Made by a program: the position numbers and the translations under genes | NCBI GenBank assembly: GCA_032718475.1 | Contig: JAUCBJ010006551.1 | Span: forward strand, 1-26,498 | Length of the DNA stretch: 26,498 nt | From: Nemertoderma westbladi | Lineage: Eukaryota > Xenacoelomorpha > Nemertodermatida > Nemertodermatidae | Direction: 5' to 3' | Shown here: piece after piece, positions 1-9,985 of the stretch | Layout of the letters: each line of letters opens with the position of its first letter | Position numbering within the stretch: the stretch's first letter is position 1 | The notes under the pieces: generated by a model | The model's input: the letters and a program-made list of their open reading frames with translations, nothing else | The model's database searches: none | Told to the model about the DNA's origin: nothing

Positions 1-371
1 ATTTTGGGTTCGTGGGTTAAAAATTCAGATAGACGGAATGAGATAACAGTTTCAAATAAAATCATTATGGGTACGCCGGTACGGTTGTTTACTAAAATAA
101 ATATTACAAAATAATAACGAGAAAACAACGAGTAGAATGTCAAGTAGTAAGTATTGTTATAAAAAGATAGTTCATGGATATTGAAGTTAAAAGGTAATTT
201 ATGAAAAAAATATTTTGAAAGGAATAAAATCATGAAGTAATTAAAAATTTAACATACAGTCTGTAATTTAAAAAGGCCCTTTCAGAAATGTTAAGTTCAA
301 TTTATGATGAAATAGTTTGGGGGGATCAATATGAGTCATAAAAAATAGATATTAGCTGAAAGCAGCTAATA
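1..371. other. AT-rich flank without recognised gene
   Basis: No reading frame with sensible composition was seen on either strand. The right end probably includes the short 3' untranslated tail of the minus-strand LINE that ends its coding region at 372. Confidence 0.5.
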
Positions 372-2130
372 CTAATACAGCAACATATCCGTGATGTTCC
401 TGAGATTAGCAGGTAATTGATTCCAAAGCTTGGGGCTGGAGGTTTGAAAGGCTAGTCCACACAATGTGGAACACTTGGGGCGCGGCACAATGAGTGTGGG
501 GGCGGCGCAACTACGCATGGTGTGGTGCTCACGAACTTGCAGCACATCTTTAATGTATTCTTTAATGTAATTGTGCAGAGCTTACAAGTTAGCAAATAAA
601 AATACCTTAAATCCCTTAAAAATACCAGATACCTTAAATTTAATACGCTGTCTAACCGGCAACCAGTGTAATTCTCGCAGTGTTGGTGTAATATATCCAC
701 TTGGAAACCGATTTTATTAAGGGAGCAGCAGCATTTTGTACACGTTGAAGTTTCTCTAGTTGATAATCAGGTACGTTATAGAGCAACTCGTTACAATAGT
801 CTAGCCTGCTGGTGATGAGTACATTGACGATAGTGTTAGCTGACTCGAGGAAACCCCGTATTGACCGGCCGGATGTTATGCAAATGGTAAAAAGCCCCGC
901 TACAAGTTTTGTTAATGAATTTACCCATAGCTAGCTGGGAGTCGAACCAAACGCCAAGATTCTTAAAACTGTCTACTCGGTTAATTTGAAAGGTCCCGAT
1001 ATTTATTGATTTTGCATTTATTTTCTCAAGTTGTTGCTTTGAACCTAATATTATGAATATGATGAATTTTAATTTCAGTTTAATTTCATTTGTTGGCTAA
1101 CATCCAACCCCGAATGTCAATGATGCAATCCATCATGAACTTGATCGCCAATCGGGTCGGATGGGCATGTTTTGTTGGCTGAGTCTTTTATTAACATGGT
1201 GACCTCATTATCAGATAATAATTGGAGGAGTTAAGTGTCTTGCTGCAAGTATAGTCAAATTCATGCTGTGGTGGTACAGGATCAGGACACAGTTTATGGA
1301 GTTCGTCTCTAATAATTTGAATTTTGGAAATAGAAAAATCAGCGAATTGATTGGCTAATTGGAAAGATGAGCTGGGGTTTTGAAACTTCATGGGAATTTT
1401 CAGTTTGGTTACGGATATTATTAGTGTAAAGAGTTTTTTTTGATCACCACCACAGTCGTAAACTTTTTCCTCGATAAAAAGTTTCTCAGGATTTGGTTTA
1501 GTTTTGTGAATAAATGTTACGAACTTTCTTAAAAGCAACTTTATCTGCAAGTAGACGCGTCGATATCCACTTTCTTTCATCGCGACGCCGTTGTTTCTTT
1601 AACTCTGTATTCTGAGTATTGAACCATTTAAGGTCTGCATGGGGTTTTACAGTGCGTGATTTAACAGAGGCATGTTTGTCCATTAAAGTAGTCAAGGTAC
1701 GATTGTATTCCACGGCTTGAGTTTCGAGGTTGAGGTTATTATAACATGGAGTGCACAATATAGAATCACTAATGGCAAGTTTCAAATCGGCTACGTTCAA
1801 GTTTTTCAAACATTGGAAATGTATGACCTTTTCAGCTGCTGCGGGCTTTACAACATTCACAGAGCAGTCTACACAATCATGGTCGGATATATAGGGTAAT
1901 GGTAAAGGAATGTGCATCAATCTCGTTGCAGTTTCTAGTAATTATGAAATTCAAGGTGTGACCTGATTCAAGTGTGGGTTCAGTAACGTGTTGAATCAAC
2001 CCTAAACTTTCAATTATATCAAGGAAAAGCTTACCATAATGATTATTCTTGTCATCAACATGAATGCTGAAGTCTGATGATAAGACGTTCTGAACATTAT
2101 AATATCGGAAACTGGAGTAGATTGGGGGAA
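372..2130 (-). mobile_element. CR1/L2-like LINE relic, 5'-truncated, RT core deleted
   Basis: A decayed non-LTR retrotransposon read on the minus strand through several frames. From its 5' side it shows an apurinic endonuclease end (DFSIHVDD near 2070-2090, SGHTLNFIITRNC near 1940-1980, SDHDCVDC near 1865-1885). A linker follows with the motif YNRTLTTLMDKHASVKSRT. Next comes the start of the RT region (MLIKDSANKTCPSDPIG near 1140-1200), then the thumb and C-terminal part: FKNLGVWFDSQLAMGKFINK near 940-990, KLQRVQNAAA near 740-760, and PKLWNQLPANLRNI near 390-440. A stop follows at 372-374. The fingers and palm, including the catalytic YADD box, are missing: the sequence jumps from DPIG directly to the post-palm motif RGWMLANKMKLN. 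The motifs are typical of CR1/L2/Jockey-group elements. The exact clade is inferred from memory of the family. Confidence 0.8.
1498..1920 (-). pseudogene. LINE endonuclease end and EN-RT linker fragment
   Basis: An open stretch of 140 codons inside the CR1/L2-like LINE relic. It begins just before the endonuclease SDHDC motif (the catalytic Asp-His pair of EEP nucleases) and runs into the basic linker, where KKQRRRDERKW is conspicuous. A frame change separates it from the upstream endonuclease part (near 1905). Another, near 1500-1560, separates it from the downstream frame at 1191-1580, which continues the linker (KVYDCGGDQKKLFTLI, SSSFQLANQFADF). No ATG start is implied; the element is translated from an upstream start that has been lost by 5' truncation. 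Confidence 0.65.
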
Positions 2131-2174
2131 CCGGATAGAAATTAGGAAAATTAAGGCCAGCGAATAAATCTTAA

Positions 2175-2339
2175 GTTTAAACATATTAGTTATAGTTTAT
2201 TTGTCGTACTATAAAACTGTAGACGTTTCTGTAGAAATAATTTACCATTATCAATGCAATATATTACAATATAAAATAGAAAAAAAGCGTCTGCCGTTTT
2301 ATGGTATCGACAATTAAACTATAACTAATATGTTTAAAC
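2175..2339. mobile_element. MITE with ~57-bp terminal inverted repeats
   Basis: The segment starts GTTTAAACATATTAGTTATA and ends with its exact reverse complement. The inverted arms stay alignable for about 57 bases on each side (2175-2231 and 2283-2339) with roughly ten differences. TAA flanks both ends (2172-2174 and 2340-2342), as expected for a 3-bp target duplication. A 165-bp size with no coding capacity fits a MITE. The TAA duplication suggests the PIF/Harbinger group, but the termini are not diagnostic. Confidence 0.75.
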
Positions 2340-2342
2340 TAA

Positions 2343-3114
2343 AGATTTTTTCGCAAGGATCCTCACAAGATCCTCACACATTTTGTTGTTTATCTATTTG
2401 CATAAGAACCGCATATCTGACAAGTAGAAATGTGATTGATGCAAATTTGTGGTGCTGCTTCCAAGTGATTAATTACATACATCTATCTTCATTTCATCAT
2501 TACCCGTTCTTTCTCTCTTTGGGATTTCTCTAAAGTGACATTTCCTGGTTTGGCTTCTTGAGAATGCCTTTAGCTATAGGGCGGAACCTACTGATCCAGT
2601 TGATTTTAGGGTTTTACATTTTTGTGTTGGCCCTCTTTAATAATTAAATATTATATTGATTACTTATTGATAATATAAAAATATTAATTAATAGTTATAC
2701 TTTTCGTTGTAACTGAACCATGGAAAGCCCGATCCCTGTTCTATCCAAATAAACCTTGGTTTATTTTATTTGATCCAATAAATGCGTGAGGAACAACTGG
2801 CTTACTGAACCTACACCAACGCTTCATTTCAATTTATTTAATAATTCAAATGGGTTGAGCATGAGCAATGAAGTTAGTGCCGTTAAGTGGCCAGATAAAT
2901 AGTCAGCTCTACCAAAGTGAAAGTGATTCCCTTATTAAATAAATTGGAGATGAACTGTTGCAACAAAACCAAAACTGAACAAAACCATTTACATTACATC
3001 ATTCCCTTATTAAGCTTTCCCCTTTGACTGATAATGCTGTAAATCAAAAAAGATTCAGCACCAATGTGTCTCCCTAACTTTACAGGTTTTCAGTGGAAGA
3101 ACTTCAGCGGCTCT
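2343..3114. other. Non-coding AT-rich spacer
   Basis: No convincing exon, RNA gene or repeat boundary was found between the MITE and the 3' end of LINE copy A. The 67-codon plus-strand frame at 2330-2533 starts inside the MITE arm and resembles nothing. Confidence 0.5.
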
Positions 3115-3137
3115 TACTACTACTACTACTACTACTA
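3115..3137. repeat. (TAC)n/(TAG)n LINE tail, copy A
   Basis: A 7-unit trinucleotide run at the 3' end of LINE copy A. In element orientation it reads (TAG)n and begins with the stop codon of the reading frame. The same tail ends copies B (18160-18180) and C (23072-23089). Confidence 0.9.
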
Positions 3138-3941
3138 GGTCGAGCGAACTCGGACAGTGGAAATGAGATCCTTCCAGGCTTCCCGATTCTCCATAGTTGT
3201 CGCAATTACGTTTCTCCCAAGTTCAGTATCCCTTTCAAGTTGATCTATATATGTCATGGCAGGTCGTCCACGACTACGCTTTTTACTTCGCCAGCAGTGC
3301 CCACTGAATCTTAATCTGCATTCACGGAGGGTGGTTGATACAGGTGGTATTGTACCATAAAGCTCGGCGTTTGTCATATGTTGTCTCCAGCTGATGTTTA
3401 GGGCTGCCCTTAGTAGTCTTGTGTAGCAACCATCAATTCGTTGTTCAAGTGATTTAGTCAGTGTCCAGGTCTCACCCCCGTATAAAAATATACTTTCCAC
3501 TGTGGCTCGAAAGAACTTAGTCTTTAGGTGCCTGGAGAGATCTGATTTCCAGATGGTATCCATTTTTGATAGAGCTACCCAAGCCTTTGCTTTCCTAACT
3601 TCTATGTCCTTTTTGCTACTCTCTATCCATGATCCAAGGTACTGGAAGTCATCGACCTTCCTTAGTTGATTATTATCAATGGTTGTCAAGTTTCCATCAA
3701 CATTAAAGGTCATGAATTCGGCCTTGGTAGCATTTATATGCAATCCAACCTCCTTAGCAGCCCTCTCCACTTTATTTAGTAGAAGCTGTGCCTCTGCTAG
3801 CGTATTAGAGAGCAGGGCGATGTCATCCGCAAAGTCGGTGTCTGTGACTGTAGTTGCCGGATATCTACTACTTCTGCGTTCTTGAAGTGTGAATCCCAGA
3901 TCTTCACCCTTTGTGGCCGTCCTCATTGCGTAATCCATCAC
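3135..3941 (-). pseudogene. LINE copy A reverse transcriptase, palm to C-terminus
   Basis: This is the 268-codon 3' part of the copy A polyprotein. Residues 1-20 follow on from the RT motif B region (VMDYAMR). FADD lies at about residues 37-41 within TDTDFADDIALLS and supplies two of the catalytic aspartates. The thumb (DDFQYLGSWIESS) is near residue 100. The C-terminal portion holds FLYGGETWTLTKSLEQRIDG near residue 150, RLRFSGHCWR, and RGRPAMTYIDQLE. The reading frame ends on the first TAG of the (TAG)n tail, so coding sequence and tail abut with no 3' UTR. In the same frame, upstream sequence encodes GVLQGDTLAP but is separated by a stop near 4007. Confidence 0.8.
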
Positions 3942-4307
3942 AATTACAAATAGTAATGGTGCTAATGTGTCACCTTGCAGTACGCCAGCCAGGATTGAGA
4001 AAAACTAAGTTTCACCATCTGGTGAGAGTACCTGCGCTTCTGTGTCACAATATAACGATCCAATGCCAGCAACAATTACTTCTGGTATTCCATAAGCTCT
4101 TAGGATTTCAAGCATTTTACCTCTATGGATGGAGTCGAATGACTGCGGGGAGATTCTTTGACTTAATTCCTTCAATCAGTCTCCGTAGTGCAAGTATCTG
4201 AGCTATTGTGGATCTACTTGGTCGAAATCCGTTTTGGCTCTTACGCAGTAGTTTCTCTATGTGAGGCCTAATCCTATATAGAATCATTTTATTGTATATT
4301 TTGGCAG

Positions 4308-5396
4308 CTACCACAAGCAGACAGATCCCACGATAGTTTGTTGGTATGCCGAGGTCTCCTTTCTTAGTTGACCTTTAGTCCAAATTGGTGGTGGCTTTTC
4401 CCCTTTTAACATCCGGTTGCAAACATTCAATAATGGTCTATTTAGCACTCCGGTTTTCCATACCTCCGCTGGGATTTCATCTAATCCACTCGCTTTATTA
4501 TTGGACATGCTCTTAATGCTTCTTTGGAGTTCGGCAGGTGTGAAGTCCCCTGTTTCTATAGGTAGTGTCTTGTCATATATTTTCCTTGTAGGGCTGACCT
4601 CGATGTTTGGTGGCTGCCCAAGCAAGTTGCTGAAGTGATTTTTCCACTTCCCAACACGTTCTTCAGGACTATCGGCTTTGAGGCGCCCCTTTGCACAACT
4701 TTTCCGACCAGATACCTCATTTACAGTTTGCCAGGTAAGTCTTGATTGTTGCTGTATGTGAGCAGTTGTAATTGCTTCAGTTTTAACCTGTATGTACTTT
4801 TCCTGGCTGATGTTGTAGGCCAATTTAAGATCGTCCTTAGCTTTCTCAACCTTGTTAATGTTTTCGGTTGTTGGTTGTTCGGTTTTAACTTTGTAGGCTA
4901 TCTTAAGATCTTCTCTCTTACAAGCAACCTCAGAGTTTTGCCATGGCACATACTGTTTTCGTTTAGGTTTCTGGGGGATATGCCTCTTAGCTGATTCCTT
5001 GTGGGCTGTTATTATATTCTGGTATATTGAATCGGTGGATTGGTCTTCATCCATTGACTGAAGTGCTTCAAAGCGGTTTTGAACTTCTACTGTATAAGCA
5101 TCCTTTACAGCATTGTCAGTTCTGAGTTTCTCCCAGTCATAGTTGATTTGCTTGCTTGTCCTGGGTTTGCTGGCTCTCAAACTGAGTCTGATCTCTGCAG
5201 TCACAATTCTGTGGTCCGAACCAATTAGGTTGAACGAGCTGTATGCCTCGCAGTTGATCATGCTATTTCTCCACTTTTTGTTTATAAGGATGTAATCCAG
5301 TTGTGCTTTGGTTCCATTAGGGTATTGAAAGGTCCATAGCTTCCCCTTACTCTTTTCGAATGTGTTGTTTGTTGGTATCAATTCACATTCTTCCAT
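4308..5396 (-). pseudogene. LINE copy A endonuclease C-terminus, linker and RT fingers
   Basis: A 362-codon open stretch. Residues 1-75 are the C-terminal part of an EEP endonuclease (LWTFQYPNGTKAQLDYILI, then SDHRIVTAE with the Asp-His pair). Residues 80-260 are a basic linker with PWQNSEVACKREDLK and LTWQTVNEVSGRKS. RT motifs start near residue 300 (SNNKASGLDEIPAEVW). The last 20 or so residues are out of frame: the true continuation (RKGDLGIPTNYRGICLL) lies in another frame that joins the 4123-4314 stretch. That stretch carries NGFRPSRST and stops at PAVI, where the segment that should encode the first catalytic Asp has been deleted. Confidence 0.8.
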
Positions 5397-5455
5397 TAGG
5401 CTCTTACCTCCTCAATTTCTACTGCCTCTTTCATTGAAATTATTGGTAGGGGTGC

Positions 5456-6788
5456 ACCTGAAAACACCACTTGTTGCTCATTACTGCTCATTGTTGCTCG
5501 TTATTGCTCATTATTCGTTATTACTGACTCTTAAGCAACTGGCCCCTCCTAAATTTACTGATTTCTGGGCTGCAAGGCTGGATTAAAGGAGGCCTTGATA
5601 CTGGCCTTAATATAAATGCGTATAACCTAGTGAATGTAATGGGTGCAATGGAGTAGTGAAGGCACAATTTTATCGATAAGCTAGAGTAGCAATCTTAAAG
5701 CAGCTGCAATGCAGCATGCAGATTAAGATATATGCATATATATAGCTTTTCCATGAAATTTACTTCAGCTCATAATAATTTTATTTAATGAGATAATATA
5801 GAGAAAAGATAATGTAATAATGATTTTACTATTCATTCCAATTCCATCAGCGCATTAATCCAATATCCGGATTCCATACATTCATCATAAATTTTAATAA
5901 TAATAATCAAATAACAATAAGAATTATTGTGATTTATTATTGTTATTATGAATTGGAGAATCTCTCTGGTTTATTACGCCAAGGAATGCAGTTTAACCAC
6001 CATGGGTTGATCTTCCACAATATAACCTTTCACTTTGTTTCCAAAGTTAACTTAATTTATTATTATTATTATACCGGGTGTTCCATAATGATTGCCCCCC
6101 CCCCCCCCCCCCCCCTGGCCAGCCAAATCTGCCAGACATGCACCTTAGTGTAATATACCATTTGAAAGAGAATTTAATTCTGAGCTTGCATGCAAAAATT
6201 TAGGGTCAAATACAAAAGTATAAAAATTTTATAGGAAATTCTTTAAACCTATCTTACATTTCAATATTTGTCATTTCATATTAGTCATCAGATTTGCAGC
6301 CATGTTTAAACAGTTATTACTGCCTGACTTTTGCTGTATTACAATATATTACAGTATTCAGTTACCGGTATTAGTGTTTCTTTGTTAATTTTACTGAATT
6401 AGCCCAAACAGAAGTAATTAAAATGTATCTTGTTATTTCTTAATCAATAATTGTATCTAGCCCAACAACAATCTTTTTAAGACTGTTTATAAATAACTAA
6501 GAAAGTTATTTTAGATATAGGAATGTTATTTAATGTTGAATCATAACACGCCGGGGTTGAAATTAATATTTGATTTTCTTAAAATTTTCGAAATTGTCAT
6601 ACATAATTTTTATACTTTTATCATATTATTTTTCATTATTGCAAATGGAAGCTTATGGGCGATCTCTCACCAACCATTATTTTATTGTCAGTAAAATGTG
6701 TTCTACAGTAGAATTAATATAATGGGTATTTACGTCTGGAAGTAAATTTTTTCATTATTTTGAGGAAATAGATGCCCCTGTGTCTCAT
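5456..6788. other. AT-rich spacer with a C21 run
   Basis: No gene was recognised. The stretch contains a degenerate TTGCTCATTA-like run at 5468-5520 and a homopolymer of 21 C at 6095-6115. The C run is preceded by ACCGGGTGTTCCATAATG, which looks like the terminal motif of a Tc1/mariner-type element, but no partner end was found. Confidence 0.5.
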
Positions 6789-6874
6789 AGCGGTACCGAA
6801 GCATAACAGCAACGGAATCGAAGCGGCACTGCTCAGTGTGAACGAGTAGAAACGGCATCCGCTTCAGTACCGCT
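6789..6874. repeat. Short foldback repeat
   Basis: AGCGGTACCGAAGC at 6789-6802 is repeated inverted, with one mismatch, at 6861-6874. An 86-bp segment with these ends and an internal CACTG/CAGTG pair resembles a very small or eroded MITE. No target duplication was identified. Confidence 0.45.
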
Positions 6875-7496
6875 TGACTAACCTGGTGTCATACTACCTT
6901 TTAGCAGGTTTACCGTGCAATGAAGATTTACAGATACATGATTAGCATATGTAATAAAATATATATATAATAAAATATGGATATTATACAGGAGGTAACC
7001 ATAGGTCCCTAGGTAGGTGGCCATATGGTAGGCGGTAGGGATAATATGGTGGCCATAGAGTAACTTTTAAGACATATTGTTACTTTTGCAAACATATGGC
7101 CACCGTGGCCATATGTCTATCCTATACTGAAACCAACACCACACATTAATGTATCTGAATCAATATAATGACTTGTTGTATATTATACTGTATATTATGT
7201 GGCCAATGTGTTACATCTAAAACTGTACAGTGAAGATGTGCAGTAAATTACTTAATTAGAGGAAACGTTTTTGTTAGTTTTATTAAATGCTCAAAATACA
7301 TCTAGAAACAGTGTTTACAAACAGTGTTTAGTGTTTACATCACTAATTTCACTCCTTAACGTATTATATTAACTGTTCAAAAATAAGTAGGCCTATAAAG
7401 AACTATTTATTATCATATGTATATTTGGGTAACAGCTGTACTGTACGCCTGTATAGTATAGGAAAGGAAGTATATGTACAGTACAGTATGTGGTGG

Positions 7497-7849
7497 AAAG
7501 TCAAGGCCATATGTTGACAAATTATAATTCACATGTATTTGGCAATATATCAACCTGAAATAATATAGGTTACGATATGGCCCGGTCATATTTAATTTAA
7601 TGATATCAAGTTTGGGAGTGGATATTGTTGATGTCTGAGAAAAAGCCTTTTTAACCGTAATAATTTTCTCAACAATTAATTGCAGTCAATTACAGTCAAC
7701 AATTAAAAAGGTAATTTTGGAAAGTCCTTATACAGTATAATGATTTAGAAAGTCAAGGCCATATGTTGACAAATTTTATGTCACACATATTTGGCAATAT
7801 ATCAATCTGTGATAATGTAAGTAACCCTATGGCTTGGCCATATATTAAC
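7497..7849. repeat. Two direct ~100-bp repeats 251 bp apart
   Basis: 7497-7598 and 7748-7849 share AAAGTCAAGGCCATATGTTG and remain alignable for about 100 bp (TTGGCAATATATCAA, then a GGCCATAT-like end), with about 75-80% identity by eye. The word GGCCATATG or its reverse also recurs at 7015-7025 and 7093-7115. This could be a degenerate two-copy tandem repeat or the eroded ends of one element. Function is unknown. Confidence 0.5.
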
Positions 7850-8010
7850 CTAACACGACAGACAGAAAAACTCAAACGTATACCGGTACATGGATTCATC
7901 AGATGGGTGATTCTCATCAAATCTGTACCCGTTGCGGACGGGACAAAAGGGGTCAAAAAAAAGTTTTCAGTAAGTTAAATATTCCAGTACTAAAATATTG
8001 TTTTATATAG

Positions 8011-9393
8011 GCAGTGATTTTTTATGTCCTTTTATTTGACTTTTTTTGTCATTTTTTTCTTACTAATTATGCATAATGACTTTTGTTGTCCTTTTCATGA
8101 CTTTTATTGTCCTTTTAATGACTTTTTATATATGTATTTCTTCAAACTGTCAGACTGCTGATTTCTGGACTGTCAGACAGTTGATTTCACTATGCCTGTG
8201 CCAAAACATTCCATGATTCCATGATTTATAGACCATATGAGATAGATTTCCATATGCGCCTGTGGTAAAAAGACTCTATATTTAATAGTTTGTGGTTGTT
8301 GTCGATAATCGATTACCACATGACGTAGCAAAACACTCATTTTATAGCCAAAAACAATTACCAATTGATGGAAAGGAGCAGGTTAAGGCCGAGTTTTCTA
8401 ACCAAAACAATAAACAGTCACTTTACAAAATCAGGGAAAGGAGCAGGTTACAGAGACGGGATTTTCTAACCAAAACAATAAACGATCACTTAACTAATTG
8501 AGGGAAAGGAGCAGGTTATAGAGGCGGGATTTTCTAACCAAAATAATAAACGATCACTTAACTTATTGAGGGAAAGGAGCAGGTTACAGAGGCGGGATTT
8601 TATAACCAAAACAATAAACGATCATTTAACTAATTGAGGGAAAGGGACAGGTTACAGAGGCGGAATTTTCTAACCAAAACAATAAACGATCACTTAACTA
8701 ATTGAGGGAAAGGAGCAGGTTACAGAGGCGGGATTTTCTAACCAAAACAATAAACGATCATTTAACTAATTGAGGGAAAGGGGCATGTTACAGAGGCGGG
8801 CCTTTCTAACCAAAACAATAAACGGTCACTTTACCAATTCAGGGAAAGGAGCAGGTTACAGAGGCGGGATTTTCTAACCAAAACAATAAACTATCATTTA
8901 ACTAATTGAGGGAAAGGGGCAGGTTACAGAGGCGGGATTTTCTAACCAAAACAATAAACGATCATTTAACTAATTGAGGGAAAGGAGCAGGTTACAGAGA
9001 CGATAAAACTAATACAGTAATAGGCCTAAATTATGTGAAAGGTATATCCACATTTTCCACAATCCTGCAATCCAGTTTGGCCTATCAATTATTTAAAATT
9101 TATTAGCACAACCGGTAGGTCTACCATTACCGTATTTAAATGGTAGGCTACACAGTAGGCCTATAGCAGTACCGGTGCCGGTACTAAAATACAGAAATAC
9201 CTGCTTTATACCTACATCTGTACATACAATACAGCAAAATAGTGCTATATATACTAATACCGGTACTGATAGCCTGAGAGAACAGCAGTAGAGAAACCGG
9301 TAGCATGGAACCTAACATTAGACTTTTGGAGGACATAAAAAATAAAAAAAAAAGGACAAAAAAAGGATTTAAACGGACAATAAAAATTATTGC
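8011..9393. mobile_element. Nested TIR element with 11-bp target duplication
   Basis: GTTTTATATAG lies at 8000-8010 and again at 9394-9404. Removing the segment between them restores the continuous left arm of the surrounding palindrome, as judged from the intact right arm. The ends are imperfect inverted repeats of about 48 bp: GCAGTGATTTTTTATGTCCT against the reverse complement GCAATAATTTTTATTGTCCG. Subterminal ATGACTTTTNTTGTCC units are repeated on the left (8030-8130). There is no transposase. Long T-rich inverted ends and an 11-bp duplication resemble a non-autonomous Mutator-like element, although the exact duplication could be 11-13 bp because the next two bases also agree. Confidence 0.75.
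8370..9001 (+). repeat. 68-bp minisatellite, ~9 copies
   Basis: Tandem units of 68 bp begin GGAAAGGAGCAGGTTACAGA and end around CGATCACTTAACTAATTGAG. Unit starts at 8435, 8503 and 8571 give an exact 68-bp period. The first copy is divergent and 65 bp long. Units differ by a few substitutions, for example GGGCAGG for GAGCAGG. The array lies wholly inside the nested TIR element. There are no unique spacers, so this is not a CRISPR array. Confidence 0.9.
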
Positions 9394-9859
9394 GTTTTAT
9401 ATAGGCCATGCCATTGAGTTAACTGGGGGCGGTGACTGGGGGCAAGATTTTTTTGACAACAATTTGATATATTGATATGGGGAGAGTTCTGTAAATTTTA
9501 ATTTGCTGCAATTTGGTCAATGGACGTAATTGAAGCACCTCGTTAAGTAAAGGCCTGTTTACACGTGGCAACTTTTAGAGCAACTTTCTCGGCAACTTGA
9601 TCGGCAACCTGAGTTGCTCTACAAGTTGCCGAGAAAGTTGCTCTAAAAGTTGCCACGTGTAAACAGGCCTTTACTTAACGAGGTGCTTCTATTACGTCCA
9701 TTGACAAAATTCCAGCAAATTAAAATTTACAGAACTCTCCCCATATCAATATATCAAATTGTTGTCAAGAAAATCTTTCCCCCAGTCACCGCCGCCCCCA
9801 GTTAACTCGATGGTATGGCCTATATAAAACATTATTTTAGTACTGGAATATTTAACTTA

Positions 9860-9960
9860 TTTATATATTATTTATTTATATTTTATTATTATATATATAT
9901 ATATATATATTATATTTATATATATATTTTATTTATTATATATATTTATATTTAATATTT
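9860..9960. repeat. AT-rich low-complexity tract
   Basis: A (TA)n/(ATTT)n tract that separates two parts of the right arm of the foldback element. Confidence 0.85.
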
Positions 9961-9985
9961 AACTTGAAAACTTTATTTTGACCTA

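Larger units (their letters stand above)
3115..5455 (-). mobile_element. RTE-like LINE, copy A, 5'-truncated
   Basis: A minus-strand non-LTR retrotransposon that runs from the middle of its endonuclease to its 3' tail. In order it shows the FN motif of the endonuclease near 5430, the EN C-terminus (AQLDYILINKKWRNS, GSDHRIVTAEIRLSLRAS), a long basic linker, RT fingers (NNKASGLDEIPAEVWK, NGFRPSRST), LQGDTLAPLLF, the FADD catalytic box near 3825 and the C-terminal region FLYGGETWTLTK. It ends in a (TAG)n microsatellite at 3115-3137, the tail shared with copies B and C. FADD, LYGxETWTLT and the very short 3' end fit the RTE superfamily. The sequence differs clearly from copies B and C, so it is another subfamily. 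It is inactive: 5' truncation, a frame change near 4360, a deletion near 4135-4145 and a stop near 4007. Confidence 0.85.
7950..9985. mobile_element. Large foldback (palindromic) element, interrupted
   Basis: The left arm is 7971-8010 plus 9405-9599. The right arm is 9622-9859. They are near-perfect reverse complements around a 22-nt loop (9600-9621) centred on the motif TCGGCAACCTGAGTTGCTCT. Examples are GGCCTGTTTACACGTGGCAA against TTGCCACGTGTAAACAGGCC, and CAGTACTAAAATA against TATTTTAGTACTG. A further pair, GGTCAAAA...AGTTTTC (7950-7969) and GAAAAC...TTTTGACC (9965-9983), indicates that the arms once extended outward and that an AT-rich block (9860-9960) was inserted or expanded on the right. 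There is no coding capacity, so it is a non-autonomous foldback element. The left arm is split by the element at 8011-9393. Confidence 0.8.

Noticed and set aside
452-700. 82-codon minus frame as a separate small protein
   Set aside because: It is an out-of-frame reading of the LINE C-terminal region; the correct frames give LHWLPVR-like and PKLWNQLP motifs.
7753-7978. Overlapping 67- and 71-codon frames on opposite strands
   Set aside because: They fall in the direct repeat and the edge of the foldback element; no family resemblance.
8370-9001. Regular 68-bp repeats as a CRISPR array
   Set aside because: The whole 68-bp unit is repeated with no unique spacers, and the setting is a eukaryotic transposon.
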